Part shown: piece after piece, positions 1 through 8,183 of the stretch
Layout of the letters: every line of letters starts with the position of its first letter
How positions within the stretch are numbered: position 1 is the stretch's first letter
NCBI GenBank assembly: GCA_963821885.1
Contig: CAWGFN010000001.1
Span: 558,001-622,000 of the forward strand
Reading direction: 5' to 3'
Length of the DNA stretch: 64,000 nucleotides
From: Oleiagrimonas sp963821885
GTDB lineage: Bacteria; Pseudomonadota; Gammaproteobacteria; Xanthomonadales; Rhodanobacteraceae
Notes under the pieces: model-generated
Told to the model about the DNA's origin: nothing
Database searches by the model: none
What the model saw: the letters and a program-made list of their open reading frames with translations, nothing else
Made by a program: the position numbers and the translations under genes

Positions 1-19
1 GAGACGGAGAGCAAGAACC

Positions 20-346
20 ATGTCCGATACGTTCAAACCCGATCCGATGCGCATCCGCGCCCAGCTCAGCGACGGCGTCGTCGAGGTCAAGGCGCTCATC
101 GCGCATCCGATGGAAACCGGCCTGCGCAAGGGTTCCGACGGCAAGCTGGTGCCGGCCCACTACATCGAGAGCGTCACCGCCACATGCAACGGCAAGACCG
201 TGCTGAGCGCCGACTGGGGCCCGGCGGTGTCGAAGAACCCGTTCCTGGCCTTCCGCTTCAAGGGCGGCAACAAGGGTGACAAGGTCATCATCACCTGGAA
301 GGACACCATGAACGCCACCCGCAGCGATTCGACCACCGTGCGTTGA
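20..346 (+). CDS. soxZ: SoxZ, thiosulfate-oxidation carrier subunit
   Basis: Protein of 108 aa matching SoxZ over its whole length (basic N-terminus with RIRAQL, the K-A-L-I-x-H-P-M-E-T-G segment near residue 25, C-terminal W-x-D). SoxZ pairs with SoxY to form the periplasmic carrier on which thiosulfate is covalently bound during oxidation; it has no signal peptide because it is normally co-exported with SoxY. A GGAG-type ribosome site lies just before the ATG. The window begins 19 bases upstream, so soxY, normally directly upstream, is probably cut off. It is the first of a run of Sox genes on this strand. Confidence 0.95.
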   Translation: MSDTFKPDPMRIRAQLSDGVVEVKALIAHPMETGLRKGSDGKLVPAHYIESVTATCNGKTVLSADWGPAVSKNPFLAFRFKGGNKGDKVIITWKDTMNATRSDSTTVR

Positions 347-414
347 CGCGTGGCGATCGTTCGCCATCCCGCCGGGCGCGCTTTGCGCCCGGCCCAATGA
401 CAGGAGTCCGGGGC

Positions 415-858
415 ATGCACACACGAACACGGGTTCTGCTTCTGGGACTGCTTGCGCTGCTGGCCAGCGCGACGGTGCAGGCTTCGGATCACGCCGCCCC
501 GCCCCCGATCAAGGTGGTCTATCACCTGGACCGGGACAGCAAGGGCACGACCACCGCCCTGCACCAGGCCAGGAACCAGCTCGCCGCGGCGCCGGACACC
601 CGGATCGTCGTGGTCGCGCTCGGCTCCAGCGTGCGCTACCTGGTCAAGGACGCCCAGACCGAGGGCGGGTACCCGTTCGCACTGATGGTCGCCGACCTGC
701 AGGAACGCGGCGTGCGTTTCGAGGCCTGCGCCAACAGCATGGCCACACTGCACATCAAGGCATCGCAGCTTGACGAGGGCGTGCACGTGGTGCCTTCCGG
801 CATGGCCGAGATCGCGCGCCTCGAGGCTCGCGAAGGCTACGTGTACCTCCGGCCCTGA
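415..858 (+). CDS. periplasmic DsrE/DsrF-like protein in the sox operon
   Basis: Protein of 147 aa if started at the ATG at 415, preceded by AGGAG; an upstream extension to 343 lacks a ribosome site and would bury the signal peptide. Residues 1-22 are a signal peptide (RTR, then a Leu/Ala-rich core, ending VQA-SD). The rest is a DsrE-like alpha/beta domain: IKVVYHLD, RIVVVALGSSVRYL, GVRFEACANSM, VVPSGMAEIARLEAREGY. Cys at about residue 105 (EACANS) is at the position where DsrE-type sulfur carriers keep a Cys. Inserted between soxZ and soxA, it probably handles sulfane sulfur in the periplasm; that role is inferred from location. Confidence 0.8.
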   Translation: MHTRTRVLLLGLLALLASATVQASDHAAPPPIKVVYHLDRDSKGTTTALHQARNQLAAAPDTRIVVVALGSSVRYLVKDAQTEGGYPFALMVADLQERGVRFEACANSMATLHIKASQLDEGVHVVPSGMAEIARLEAREGYVYLRP

Positions 859-890
859 GCCGCGGCACAACATTGCAAGGAGAGACCCCG

Positions 891-1724
891 ATGACAACGG
901 CAATTCAACAACGTGCCCTGTGGCTGCTGATGCTCGCCGTGGCAGCGTCCGGCCTGGCCGCGTCCGTGGCCCGGGCGCAAACGCCCCCGCAGAACGACCC
1001 TGTCGCCGAATACCGCGAGATGTTCGGCGACGACAATCCAGCCGAATTGTGGGTCGCGCGAGGGCAGGATCTCTGGCAGGACGCCCGTGGCCCGAACAAG
1101 GTCTCGCTGGCCGCGACATGCGACCTGGGCATGGGCGTGGGCGTGGTCAAGGGCGCCTATGCGCACATGCCCCGCTACTTTGCCGACACCGGCAAGGTGC
1201 AGGACCTGGAAACCCGCCTGGTCACCTGCATGACCACCAAGCAGGGCTTCAAGCGCGCCGACATCCTCAAGCATCGCTACGGCAACGATGACAACAAGTC
1301 GGCCCTGGAAGCCCTGTCCGCCTACATCGTCAACGCCTCCAAGGGCGTGCCGATCAGCCTGCCGCTGGACAATCCGAAGGAAAAGCACGCCTACGAGATC
1401 GGCAAGGCGCTGTTCTACTACCGCGCCGGCCCGCATGATTTCGGCTGCTCGACCTGCCACGGCCAGGCCGGCAAGCGCATCCGCCTGCAGACCCTGCCCG
1501 ACCTGGCCACGGCCAAGGGCGCGCGCGCGGCCTACACCACCTGGCCCGCCTACCGCGTCTCGGAAGGCGAGGTGCGCACGATGGAGTGGCGCCTGCACAG
1601 CTGCTTCCGCCAGCAGCGCCTGCCGGAGCTGGAGTTCGGCTCGGAGGCGGCCATCGCCCTGACCATGTTCCTGGCCAAGAACGCCGAGGGCGGCAAGATG
1701 GACGCGCCGGGACTGAAGCGATGA
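891..1724 (+). CDS. soxA: SoxA, c-type cytochrome subunit of SoxAX
   Basis: Protein of 277 aa. The ATG at 891 is chosen over a TTG at 873 because AAGGAGAG precedes it at proper spacing. Signal peptide about 1-29 (ends ARAQ). A single heme motif C186-S-T-C-H190 and a cysteine at residue 238 (HSCFRQQR), which matches the persulfide-forming heme ligand of SoxA, are visible. There is no N-terminal CxxCH, so this is the mono-heme form. SoxAX joins thiosulfate oxidatively to the SoxY cysteine in the periplasm. The stop codon lies 11 bases before the soxX start. Confidence 0.95.
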   Translation: MTTAIQQRALWLLMLAVAASGLAASVARAQTPPQNDPVAEYREMFGDDNPAELWVARGQDLWQDARGPNKVSLAATCDLGMGVGVVKGAYAHMPRYFADTGKVQDLETRLVTCMTTKQGFKRADILKHRYGNDDNKSALEALSAYIVNASKGVPISLPLDNPKEKHAYEIGKALFYYRAGPHDFGCSTCHGQAGKRIRLQTLPDLATAKGARAAYTTWPAYRVSEGEVRTMEWRLHSCFRQQRLPELEFGSEAAIALTMFLAKNAEGGKMDAPGLKR

Positions 1725-1735
1725 AGGAGTCGACC

Positions 1736-2365
1736 ATGCAAACCACGATCCGCACCCTGTTGCTGCTGGCCGCGCTGCCGCTGGCCGCGCATGCCGCCGG
1801 CCCCAGCCATGCCACCCATGGCGACCGCAATGCCGAGGCGTTGAAGGTCATGCAGTCCTCGTTCAAGGCACGCGGCCAGGCCGGCATGGACCGCCTCAGG
1901 CAGGACCCGACGCAGGCGATGTGCTCGAAGTACGCGCCGGACGCGCCACCGGCGGCGCTGGCGCAGAAGATCGCCGCGTCCAACCGCGCGACGGTCAAGT
2001 ACCCGGCCGACGGCAAGTACCTGGGCGACTGGAAGCGCGGCATGGAAATCGCCAACGACGGCAAGGGCCTGCAGTACAACGACGACCCGGCCAAGCCGTC
2101 GGGCGGCAACTGCTACGCCTGCCACGAGCTGGACAAGGCGCAGATCGCCTACGGCACCATCGGCCCGTCGCTCAACCAGTTCGGCAATAAACGTGGCCGT
2201 TCCGAAGCCGTGCTCAAGCTGACCTGGAGCATGCTCTACGACATGAAGGGCTATTCGGTGTGCTCGGCCATGCCGCGCTTCGGCGCCAAGCACATCCTCA
2301 CCATGCAGCAGATGAAGGACATCATGGCCCTGCTCTTCGATCCCGATTCACCGGTCAACAAGTGA
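1736..2365 (+). CDS. soxX: SoxX, c-type cytochrome subunit of SoxAX
   Basis: Protein of 209 aa starting at ATG 1736 with AAGGAG seven bases upstream, overlapping the soxA stop region. Signal peptide about 1-20 (LLLLAALPLAAHA). One c-type heme motif C126-Y-A-C-H130 and a probable distal Met in the C-terminal part (AMPRFG). The N-terminal extension of about 60 residues between signal peptide and heme domain is as in longer SoxX forms. It forms the electron-transferring partner of SoxA. The order A-X-B, with the carrier gene upstream, is a common variant of the sox cluster. Confidence 0.94.
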   Translation: MQTTIRTLLLLAALPLAAHAAGPSHATHGDRNAEALKVMQSSFKARGQAGMDRLRQDPTQAMCSKYAPDAPPAALAQKIAASNRATVKYPADGKYLGDWKRGMEIANDGKGLQYNDDPAKPSGGNCYACHELDKAQIAYGTIGPSLNQFGNKRGRSEAVLKLTWSMLYDMKGYSVCSAMPRFGAKHILTMQQMKDIMALLFDPDSPVNK

Positions 2366-2381
2366 TCAACGGAGCGATCGA

Positions 2382-4100
2382 ATGAGCATGAACCGTCGTG
2401 AATTCCTGCAGGTCATGGCCGCCGCGGCCGCCGCCGGCCTGCCGCTGGGCGGCCGCCGGGCCTTCGCCTCCAGCGCCTTCAGGGCCATGTACCAGCCGCC
2501 GCGATTCGGCAACGTCAGCCTGTTGCACATGACCGACAGCCATGCGCAGCTGCTGCCGATCCACTTCCGCGAACCGTCGTACAACATCGGCGTGGGCCCG
2601 GCCAAGGGACAGCCACCGCACCTGGTCGGCGAATTCCTTCTCAAGCACTACGGCATCCGTCCGGGCACCCGCGAGGCGCACGCCCTGACCTGCCTGGACT
2701 ACGTCGAAGCCGCCCGGCATTACGGCAAGGTCGGTGGTTACGCGCACCTGGCCACGCTGATCAAGCAGCTCAGGGACAGCCGTCCCGGCGCGCTGCTGCT
2801 GGACGGTGGCGATACCTGGCAGGGTTCGGCCACGGCGCTGTGGACGAAGGGCCAGGACATGATCGACGCGCAGCTCGAACTGGGCGTGGACGTGATGACC
2901 GGCCATTGGGAATTCACCTACGGCGCGAACCGCGTCAACGAGGTCGTCAACGGCGACTTCAAGGGCAAGATCGACTTCGTCGCGCAGAACATCCGCACCG
3001 CGGACTTCGGCGACCCGGTCTACCCGGACTACACCATGCGCCACATGAACGGCGTCGACGTGGCGGTGATCGGCCAGGCCTTCCCCTACACGCCGATCGC
3101 GCACCCCAGCCGCTTCGTCGACGGCCTGTCCTTCGGCATCAACGACGACCACCTGCAGCAGGTGATCGACAAGGCGCGCAAGGCCGGCGCGGCGGTGGTC
3201 GTGCTGCTGTCGCACAACGGCATGGATTGCGATCTCAAGCTGGCCTCCAAGGTCACCGGCCTGGACGCGATCATGGGTGGCCACACCCACGACGGCGTGC
3301 CGCATCCGGTCAAGATCAGGAACAGCGGCGGCACCACCCTGGTGACCAACGCGGGCAGCAACGGCAAGTTCGTCGGCGTGCTCGACTTCGAGGTCAAGGG
3401 CGGCAAGGTGCGCGACTTCCGCTACCGCCTGCTGCCGGTGTTCTCCGACCTGCTGCCGGCAGACCCGGCGATGCAGGCGCTGATCGAGCGTCACCGCAAG
3501 CCCTACGCATCGAAACTCAACGAGACCTTCGCCGTCAGCGAGGGGCTTCTGTACCGCCGTGGCAACTTCAACGGCAGCTTCGACCAGGTCATCGTCGATG
3601 CCCTGTTGCAGGTCAAGGACGCGCAGATCGCGCTCTCGCCGGGCTTCCGCTGGGGCACCACCCTGCTGCCGGGTGAATCGATCACCCGCGAACGCCTGAT
3701 GGACCAGACCGGCATCACCTACCCCGCCGTCACCGTGAACGAGATGACCGGCGAGCGCCTGAAGGCCGTGCTCGAGGACGTCGGCGACAACCTGTTCAAC
3801 CCGGATCCGTACTACCAGCAGGGCGGCGACATGGTCCGCGTGGGCGGCCTGACCTACACCTGCAACCCCAGCGCCAAATCCGGCAGCCGCATCAGCGACA
3901 TGCGCCTGGACGGCAAGCCGATCGATGCCGCCAAGTCCTACAAGGTGGCCGGATGGGCCTCGATGACGGCCACCGAGGGCGACGCCATCTGGGACGTGGT
4001 GGGCACGTATCTCAAGGCTCACCAGTCGCTCCCGGCGCCGAAGGTCAATACCCCCAGGCTGATCGGCGAAGCCGGCAACCCGGGCATCGCCCGCGCATGA
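2382..4100 (+). CDS. soxB: SoxB, dimanganese thiosulfohydrolase
   Basis: Protein of 572 aa. The N-terminus is a Tat-type signal (N-R-R-E-F-L followed by an alanine-rich core). Metallophosphoesterase motifs follow: D-S-H-A near residue 50, D-G-G-D-T-W-Q-G near 140, G-H-T-H-D-G near 302, then a 5'-nucleotidase-type C-terminal domain. SoxB hydrolyses the terminal sulfonate from SoxY-bound intermediates, releasing sulfate. The start at 2382 has GGAG upstream. No soxCD is visible nearby, so the Sox route could be truncated, leaving sulfane sulfur, unless soxCD lies elsewhere. The stop overlaps the next start by ATGA. Confidence 0.96.
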   Translation: MSMNRREFLQVMAAAAAAGLPLGGRRAFASSAFRAMYQPPRFGNVSLLHMTDSHAQLLPIHFREPSYNIGVGPAKGQPPHLVGEFLLKHYGIRPGTREAHALTCLDYVEAARHYGKVGGYAHLATLIKQLRDSRPGALLLDGGDTWQGSATALWTKGQDMIDAQLELGVDVMTGHWEFTYGANRVNEVVNGDFKGKIDFVAQNIRTADFGDPVYPDYTMRHMNGVDVAVIGQAFPYTPIAHPSRFVDGLSFGINDDHLQQVIDKARKAGAAVVVLLSHNGMDCDLKLASKVTGLDAIMGGHTHDGVPHPVKIRNSGGTTLVTNAGSNGKFVGVLDFEVKGGKVRDFRYRLLPVFSDLLPADPAMQALIERHRKPYASKLNETFAVSEGLLYRRGNFNGSFDQVIVDALLQVKDAQIALSPGFRWGTTLLPGESITRERLMDQTGITYPAVTVNEMTGERLKAVLEDVGDNLFNPDPYYQQGGDMVRVGGLTYTCNPSAKSGSRISDMRLDGKPIDAAKSYKVAGWASMTATEGDAIWDVVGTYLKAHQSLPAPKVNTPRLIGEAGNPGIARA

Positions 4101-5080
4101 TCGCCCGCCTGCTGGGAGGTCTGATGGCGCTGGCCGCGGGGCTGGGGCCGGCCTCTTCGCACGCCGTAGCCAGTCCGCCTCCGCGCGCCTGGGCGCCCAG
4201 CGACATCGCCATGACGGTGCACCAGGTCGGTCCACACAGCTACTACGTCGAAGGACGCCTGCAGGAAGCCACGCATGACAACCAGGGCTTCATCGCCAAT
4301 GCCGGTTTCGTGATCACCGGCGACGGCGTGGTGGTGTTCGATACCCTCGGTTCGCCGGCGCTGGCCGACCGCCTGATCGCGGAAATCCGCAAGCGCACCG
4401 ACCAGCCGATCCGACGCGTGATCGTCAGCCACTTCCATGCCGACCACTTCTACGGCATCCCCGCCTTCCAGCGCATCGGCGCGAAGGTCTGGGCGAATAC
4501 GCTGGCCCATGCCTACCTGTATTCAGACGCCGCCCGTGAGCGGCTTGACCAGCGCAAGGCGGTGATCGGACCCTGGCTGGGGACGGATTTCGCGATTCCA
4601 CACCCGGATCGCTGGCTCGACCGGGACGTGGACTTCACCATGGGCAAGGTGCGCTTCCAGGTTCGTCACGTCGGACCCGCGCATACCCCCGAGGACACGG
4701 CCCTGATGGTCGAACCCGACGGCGTGCTGTTCTCCGGCGACGTGATCTATGCCGGGCGCGTTCCATACATCGGCCATGCCGACACCCGCGCGTGGCTCAA
4801 GGCCATCGATCGCGTGCTGGCATTGCATCCGCGGGTGATGGTTCCGGGACACGGCCCCGCGTCGCGTGACCCGGCCCGCGATGCCCGCCTGACCCGTGAC
4901 TACCTGCTGTTCCTGCGCAAGCACATGCGCGAAGCGGTGGACAACTTCATGACCTTCGACCAGGCCTACGAGCAGATCGACTGGAGCCGGTTCGCGGCCG
5001 AGCCGACCTTCGGCGCGGCCAACCGGCGCAACGCCTACAATGTTTACCTGGAGATGGAGCAGGAATTACTCAAGCAGTGA
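4097..5080 (+). CDS. SoxH-like metallo-beta-lactamase
   Basis: Protein of 327 aa starting at the ATG that overlaps the soxB stop (ATGA), so it is translationally coupled. N-terminal hydrophobic segment (residues 1-25) looks like a signal peptide, placing it in the periplasm. MBL motifs: S-H-F-H-A-D-H-F near residue 113, H-V-G-P-A-H-T-P near 195, F-S-G-D near 215, P-G-H-G near 255. The C-terminal part (residues about 270-327, NAYNVYLEMEQELL) is as in SoxH and quinoprotein-associated hydrolases. SoxH has been linked to the sox locus without a firm reaction; a thioester or glutathione-persulfide hydrolase is possible. Function is inferred. Confidence 0.85.
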   Translation: MIARLLGGLMALAAGLGPASSHAVASPPPRAWAPSDIAMTVHQVGPHSYYVEGRLQEATHDNQGFIANAGFVITGDGVVVFDTLGSPALADRLIAEIRKRTDQPIRRVIVSHFHADHFYGIPAFQRIGAKVWANTLAHAYLYSDAARERLDQRKAVIGPWLGTDFAIPHPDRWLDRDVDFTMGKVRFQVRHVGPAHTPEDTALMVEPDGVLFSGDVIYAGRVPYIGHADTRAWLKAIDRVLALHPRVMVPGHGPASRDPARDARLTRDYLLFLRKHMREAVDNFMTFDQAYEQIDWSRFAAEPTFGAANRRNAYNVYLEMEQELLKQ

Positions 5081-5083
5081 GGC

Positions 5084-5389
5084 TCAACCGAACTTGGCCA
5101 GCAGGCGTGCCAGTTCATCGGTGGAGTCGCGAACCTCCTGCATGCTTCCGGACGCATCGATATGACTGACCAGACTGCACGCCAGCATTTCGTAGAAGGC
5201 CTTGTCCAGCGCACGCCGCGCGGCGGTCAGCTGCTGGGCGATCGACTCGCAGGAGCAGTCGTCGCTGATCATGCCCTGGACGCCACGGATCTGCCCTTCG
5301 ACACGCGCAAGCCGCGTGACGATGCGTCGGCGGTGAGCCTGCTCGGCCTCGCTGGTTTCCACGTTCTTCTTGTGCGTCTTGCCGCTCAT
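5084..5389 (-). CDS. CsoR/RcnR-family repressor (DUF156)
   Basis: Protein of 101 aa from ATG 5389; longer in-frame starts upstream add sequence not belonging to the family. The CsoR-family helix bundle is clear: RLARVEGQIRGVQGMI, then C-S-C-E-S-I-A-Q-Q-L. Aligned to the family, the first ligand Cys is kept, the His of the usual C-H-C set is Ser, the last position is His (as in RcnR), and an extra Cys sits one residue before the middle position. So it matches neither classic copper CsoR nor persulfide-sensing CstR exactly. It lies head to head with the fadL/yeeE genes and downstream of sox, so a sulfur-species or metal sensor of that block is likely. Confidence 0.85.
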   Translation of the reverse strand: MSGKTHKKNVETSEAEQAHRRRIVTRLARVEGQIRGVQGMISDDCSCESIAQQLTAARRALDKAFYEMLACSLVSHIDASGSMQEVRDSTDELARLLAKFG

Positions 5390-5684
5390 GGGCTGCGTCC
5401 GTCCTCGATCAGTGGTCATCCGGGTCCGAGTCCCTGGGACATCGTGACCCGCGAGTGCCCGCATGCAAGGGGGCGAGCGCACGCCGGAGAACGGCCCTTC
5501 CGGTGCACGCAACACCAGCACGCATGCACGGAACCACTTCCAGCGAGACGCATGCGCCACGAAGAAGGCTGCATGCTCAGACACTTGTCGCAATTATCGT
5601 TGCAGAGCCGGCACAGGCGCAACACGCAAGAACGGCTCACATCCATCGCCTCAGGCAATGGCGCCACCCGGAAAATTAGGGTAC
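5390..5684. other. intergenic region between repressor and porin genes
   Basis: This gap between the divergent repressor and fadL-type genes (373 bases in all, up to 5762) has no convincing gene; open frames crossing it lack ribosome sites and family similarity. It must hold the repressor promoter and part of the fadL promoter. The only clear structure is the inverted repeat at 5685-5704, annotated separately. Confidence 0.5.
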
Positions 5685-5704
5685 ATATACCTGCATGGGT
5701 ATAT
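5685..5704. promoter_or_regulatory. inverted-repeat operator candidate for the CsoR-type repressor
   Basis: ATATACCTGCATGGGTATAT: arms ATATACC and GGTATAT are perfect complements around a 6-base centre. The TACC...GGTA layout is typical of operators of the CsoR/CstR/FrmR family. It lies 59 bases before the fadL-type start and 296 bases from the repressor start. The pairing with the adjacent repressor is an inference from family knowledge and position. Confidence 0.65.
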
Positions 5705-5762
5705 AGCCCGTAACCGGGGGCCTGGTGCGACCCATCACCACCACTACATTGGGGAGAGGATC

Positions 5763-7037
5763 ATGCGCAAGAAACTGATTGCCACCAGCATTGCCCTGCT
5801 GCTTGTCAGCGGCACCGCATCGGCTACCGACGGCTATTTCTCGCACGGCTACGGCATGAAGGCCAAGGGCCGCGGCGGCGTCGCCTACGCGATGACAGAC
5901 AACGCCTTCGGCGGCGCCAACAACCCCGCCACCATGGCCTTCGCCGGAAACCGCTTCGAGGTCGGCCTGGACCTGTTCAGCCCGCAGCGCAGCGCCGAGC
6001 GTAGCGGCCTGGGCCCGGGCCTCGACGGCAGCGTGAAGAGCGGCAAGACCCTCTTCCCGATTCCCGAACTGGGCTACAACCACATGTACAGCGACAACCT
6101 GGCCTTCGGTGTGTCGGTGTTCGGCAATGGCGGCATGAACACGAATTACCCGGGCGGCCAGTTCAACTGCGGCTTCGGATCGGCCAACATGCTCTGCGGC
6201 TCGGGCACGCTGGGCGTGGACCTGACCCAGCTGATCATCGCGCCGACCGCGTCCTGGGCCTTCAGCAAGAACCAGTCCATCGGCATCGCGCCGCAGTTCG
6301 CCTACCAGCGGTTCAAGGCCACCGGCCTGCAGGCCTTCACCATGATCCCGGGCCTGTCGACCGACCCGACCAAGGTCACCAACAACGGCTACGACAACTC
6401 GTACGGCATGGGCGTGCGCATCGGCTACTTTGCCCGCCTCTCGCCGGCGTTCTCGCTGGGCGTGACCTATGCCAGCAAGATCAAGATGAGCAAGTTCAAG
6501 GACTATGCCGGCCTGTTCGCCGATGGCGGCCGTTTCGACATTCCCGAGAACTACGGCGCCGGCGTGGCGTGGCATCCGACCCATCCGCTGACGCTGTCGG
6601 TGGACTACGAGATGATCAAGTACAGCGGCGTCAGCTCTGTGGGCAATCCGAGCATGGCGCCGGCGCAGCTGGGTTCGAAGAACGGCCCCGGCTTCGGCTG
6701 GCAGGACGTGAACGTGTGGAAGTTCGGCGTCGAGTACGCCAGCTCCGACCGCCTGACCTGGCGCGCCGGCTACAACCGCAGCGACAACCCGATCCAGAGC
6801 CAGGACGTGACCTTCAACATCCTCGCTCCGGGCGTGGTCACCGACCATGTCACCCTCGGCATGACCTACAAGACCTCGTCCAACGGTGAGTTCACCGTGG
6901 CCTACATGCACGCCTTCGACAACAGCGTGCAGGGCAAGTCGATCATGCCGGTGTTCTTCGGCTATCCGCCGGCCGGCAACGAGAAGATCTCGATGCACCA
7001 GAACTCGCTCGGCATCAGCTACAGCTGGAAGCTGTAA
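5763..7037 (+). CDS. FadL/TodX-family outer-membrane transport protein
   Basis: Protein of 424 aa with signal peptide about 1-21 (LLLVSGTASA-TDGYFSHGYG). The mature N-terminus GYFSHGYGMKAKGRGGVAYA and the NPAxMAF segment are typical of the OmpP1/FadL/TodX family, 14-strand barrels that let hydrophobic molecules through the outer membrane. The C-terminus SLGISYSWKL suits beta-barrel insertion. A GGGGAGAGGA ribosome site precedes ATG 5763; longer upstream frames are not supported. With the operator upstream and YeeE-type transport genes downstream it may bring in a hydrophobic sulfur substrate rather than fatty acids; this is inferred from context. Confidence 0.88.
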   Translation: MRKKLIATSIALLLVSGTASATDGYFSHGYGMKAKGRGGVAYAMTDNAFGGANNPATMAFAGNRFEVGLDLFSPQRSAERSGLGPGLDGSVKSGKTLFPIPELGYNHMYSDNLAFGVSVFGNGGMNTNYPGGQFNCGFGSANMLCGSGTLGVDLTQLIIAPTASWAFSKNQSIGIAPQFAYQRFKATGLQAFTMIPGLSTDPTKVTNNGYDNSYGMGVRIGYFARLSPAFSLGVTYASKIKMSKFKDYAGLFADGGRFDIPENYGAGVAWHPTHPLTLSVDYEMIKYSGVSSVGNPSMAPAQLGSKNGPGFGWQDVNVWKFGVEYASSDRLTWRAGYNRSDNPIQSQDVTFNILAPGVVTDHVTLGMTYKTSSNGEFTVAYMHAFDNSVQGKSIMPVFFGYPPAGNEKISMHQNSLGISYSWKL

Positions 7038-7044
7038 TCCCCAC

Positions 7045-7076
7045 CGGCCCCGCGAGCCGGCAGGCTTGCGGGGCCG
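7045..7076 (+). terminator. strong hairpin after the porin gene (attenuator or terminator)
   Basis: A 14-bp stem (7045-7058 with 7063-7076, loop GGCA) begins 7 bases after the porin stop. It is followed by a weak T run (7081-7088 region), so it may stop only part of the transcripts and lower expression of the yeeE-like genes downstream. Confidence 0.5.
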
Positions 7077-7113
7077 TGTACCTTTTCAGGTTTTTGACAG
7101 AGACGCTCCACGA

Positions 7114-7677
7114 ATGCACGCCTGGCTGACCCAACCCTGGCCCTGGTACGTCACCGGGCCGATGATCGGCCTGGTGGTGCCGATGCTGCTGCTGATCGGC
7201 AACCGAGCCTTCGGCATTTCCTCCTCGCTCAGGCATGTCTGCGCCGCCTGCATGCCGGCGGGCATCGCGTATTTCCGCTACAACTGGCGCGAGGGGACCT
7301 GGAACCTGGTGTTCGTGGCCGGCATCGCCGTCGGAGGCTGGCTGGCCATGACCTGGCTGGTCATGCCCGGCACCATCACGCCGGTCACTCCGGCATTTGC
7401 CGCCGAGTTGGCCCGCTATCACATCGACCCGGCCCAGACGCTCCTGCCCCGGGAGATTTTCAGCTGGCAGCATCTGGGCACCCTGCCCACCCTGTTCATG
7501 ACCGTCGTCGGCGGCTTGCTGCTCGGCTTCGGCGCACGCTACGCCGGAGGATGCACCGGCGGCCACGCGATCATGGGCCTGGCCACTTTCCAGCGCGCCT
7601 CGCTGGTGGCGACCCTGGGGTTCCTGGCTGGCGGCTTCGTCATGGCCGACCTGATCCTGCCGTTGCTCCTCGGATGA
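7114..7677 (+). CDS. YeeE/YedE-family membrane protein, first half
   Basis: Protein of 187 aa with about four membrane segments: residues 14-33, 63-85, 127-145 and 165-185. The motif FGARYAGGCTGGHAIMG near residue 145 holds the Cys-Gly signature (GxxxAGGCTxGH) through which YeeE-type proteins pass thiosulfate by cysteine relay. It is the first of a two-gene split version of the transporter. There is no strong ribosome site; ATG 7114 follows the porin hairpin. Likely role: uptake of thiosulfate or another sulfur compound across the inner membrane. Known for the family; the substrate here is not shown. Confidence 0.85.
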   Translation: MHAWLTQPWPWYVTGPMIGLVVPMLLLIGNRAFGISSSLRHVCAACMPAGIAYFRYNWREGTWNLVFVAGIAVGGWLAMTWLVMPGTITPVTPAFAAELARYHIDPAQTLLPREIFSWQHLGTLPTLFMTVVGGLLLGFGARYAGGCTGGHAIMGLATFQRASLVATLGFLAGGFVMADLILPLLLG

Positions 7678-7684
7678 TGCGGAC

Positions 7685-8155
7685 ATGAATACGCATAGCG
7701 ACGATTCCGCCGCGGTCCGCAAGACGTCCACGGCCGGCAACCTGGCCCGCCTGGCCGGATACCTCCTGGCCGGCGTCTATTTCGGCATCATCCTGATCAA
7801 GGGCCAGGTCGCCGACTGGTTCCGCATCCAGGAGATGTTCCGCCTGCAGCAGTTCCACATGTTCGGCATCATCGGCAGCGCGATCCTCACGGCCATGGTC
7901 AGCGTCTGGCTGCTGCGCCGGACGCGCGCGCGCAGCACGCTGGGCACGCCGGTATCGATCGGCGACAAGGAACGCCACCGCGGCCAGGCCCTGGGCGGCT
8001 TCATCTTCGGCCTCGGGTGGGCGGCCACGGGCGCGTGCCCGGGACCGCTTTTCGCGCAGATCGGATCGGGAGCATCGTTCATGCTGCTGGCCCTGGGCAG
8101 CGCCCTTCTCGGCACCTGGCTGTACGGCCTTGTGAAACCGAAGCTTCCACACTGA
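7685..8155 (+). CDS. YeeE/YedE-family membrane protein, second half (DUF6691)
   Basis: Protein of 156 aa, seven bases after the previous gene. Membrane segments at about 21-42, 58-75, 104-122 and 130-148. It keeps the matching signature FGLGWAATGACPGPLFAQIGSG (Cys near residue 119). Together the two halves equal one full YeeE/YedE transporter, a common arrangement in proteobacteria and often found beside sulfur-responsive regulators. It converges on the ATPase gene with a 28-base gap. Confidence 0.85.
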   Translation: MNTHSDDSAAVRKTSTAGNLARLAGYLLAGVYFGIILIKGQVADWFRIQEMFRLQQFHMFGIIGSAILTAMVSVWLLRRTRARSTLGTPVSIGDKERHRGQALGGFIFGLGWAATGACPGPLFAQIGSGASFMLLALGSALLGTWLYGLVKPKLPH

Positions 8156-8183
8156 CACACGCCACGCGCGGCGAGCCGATCGA

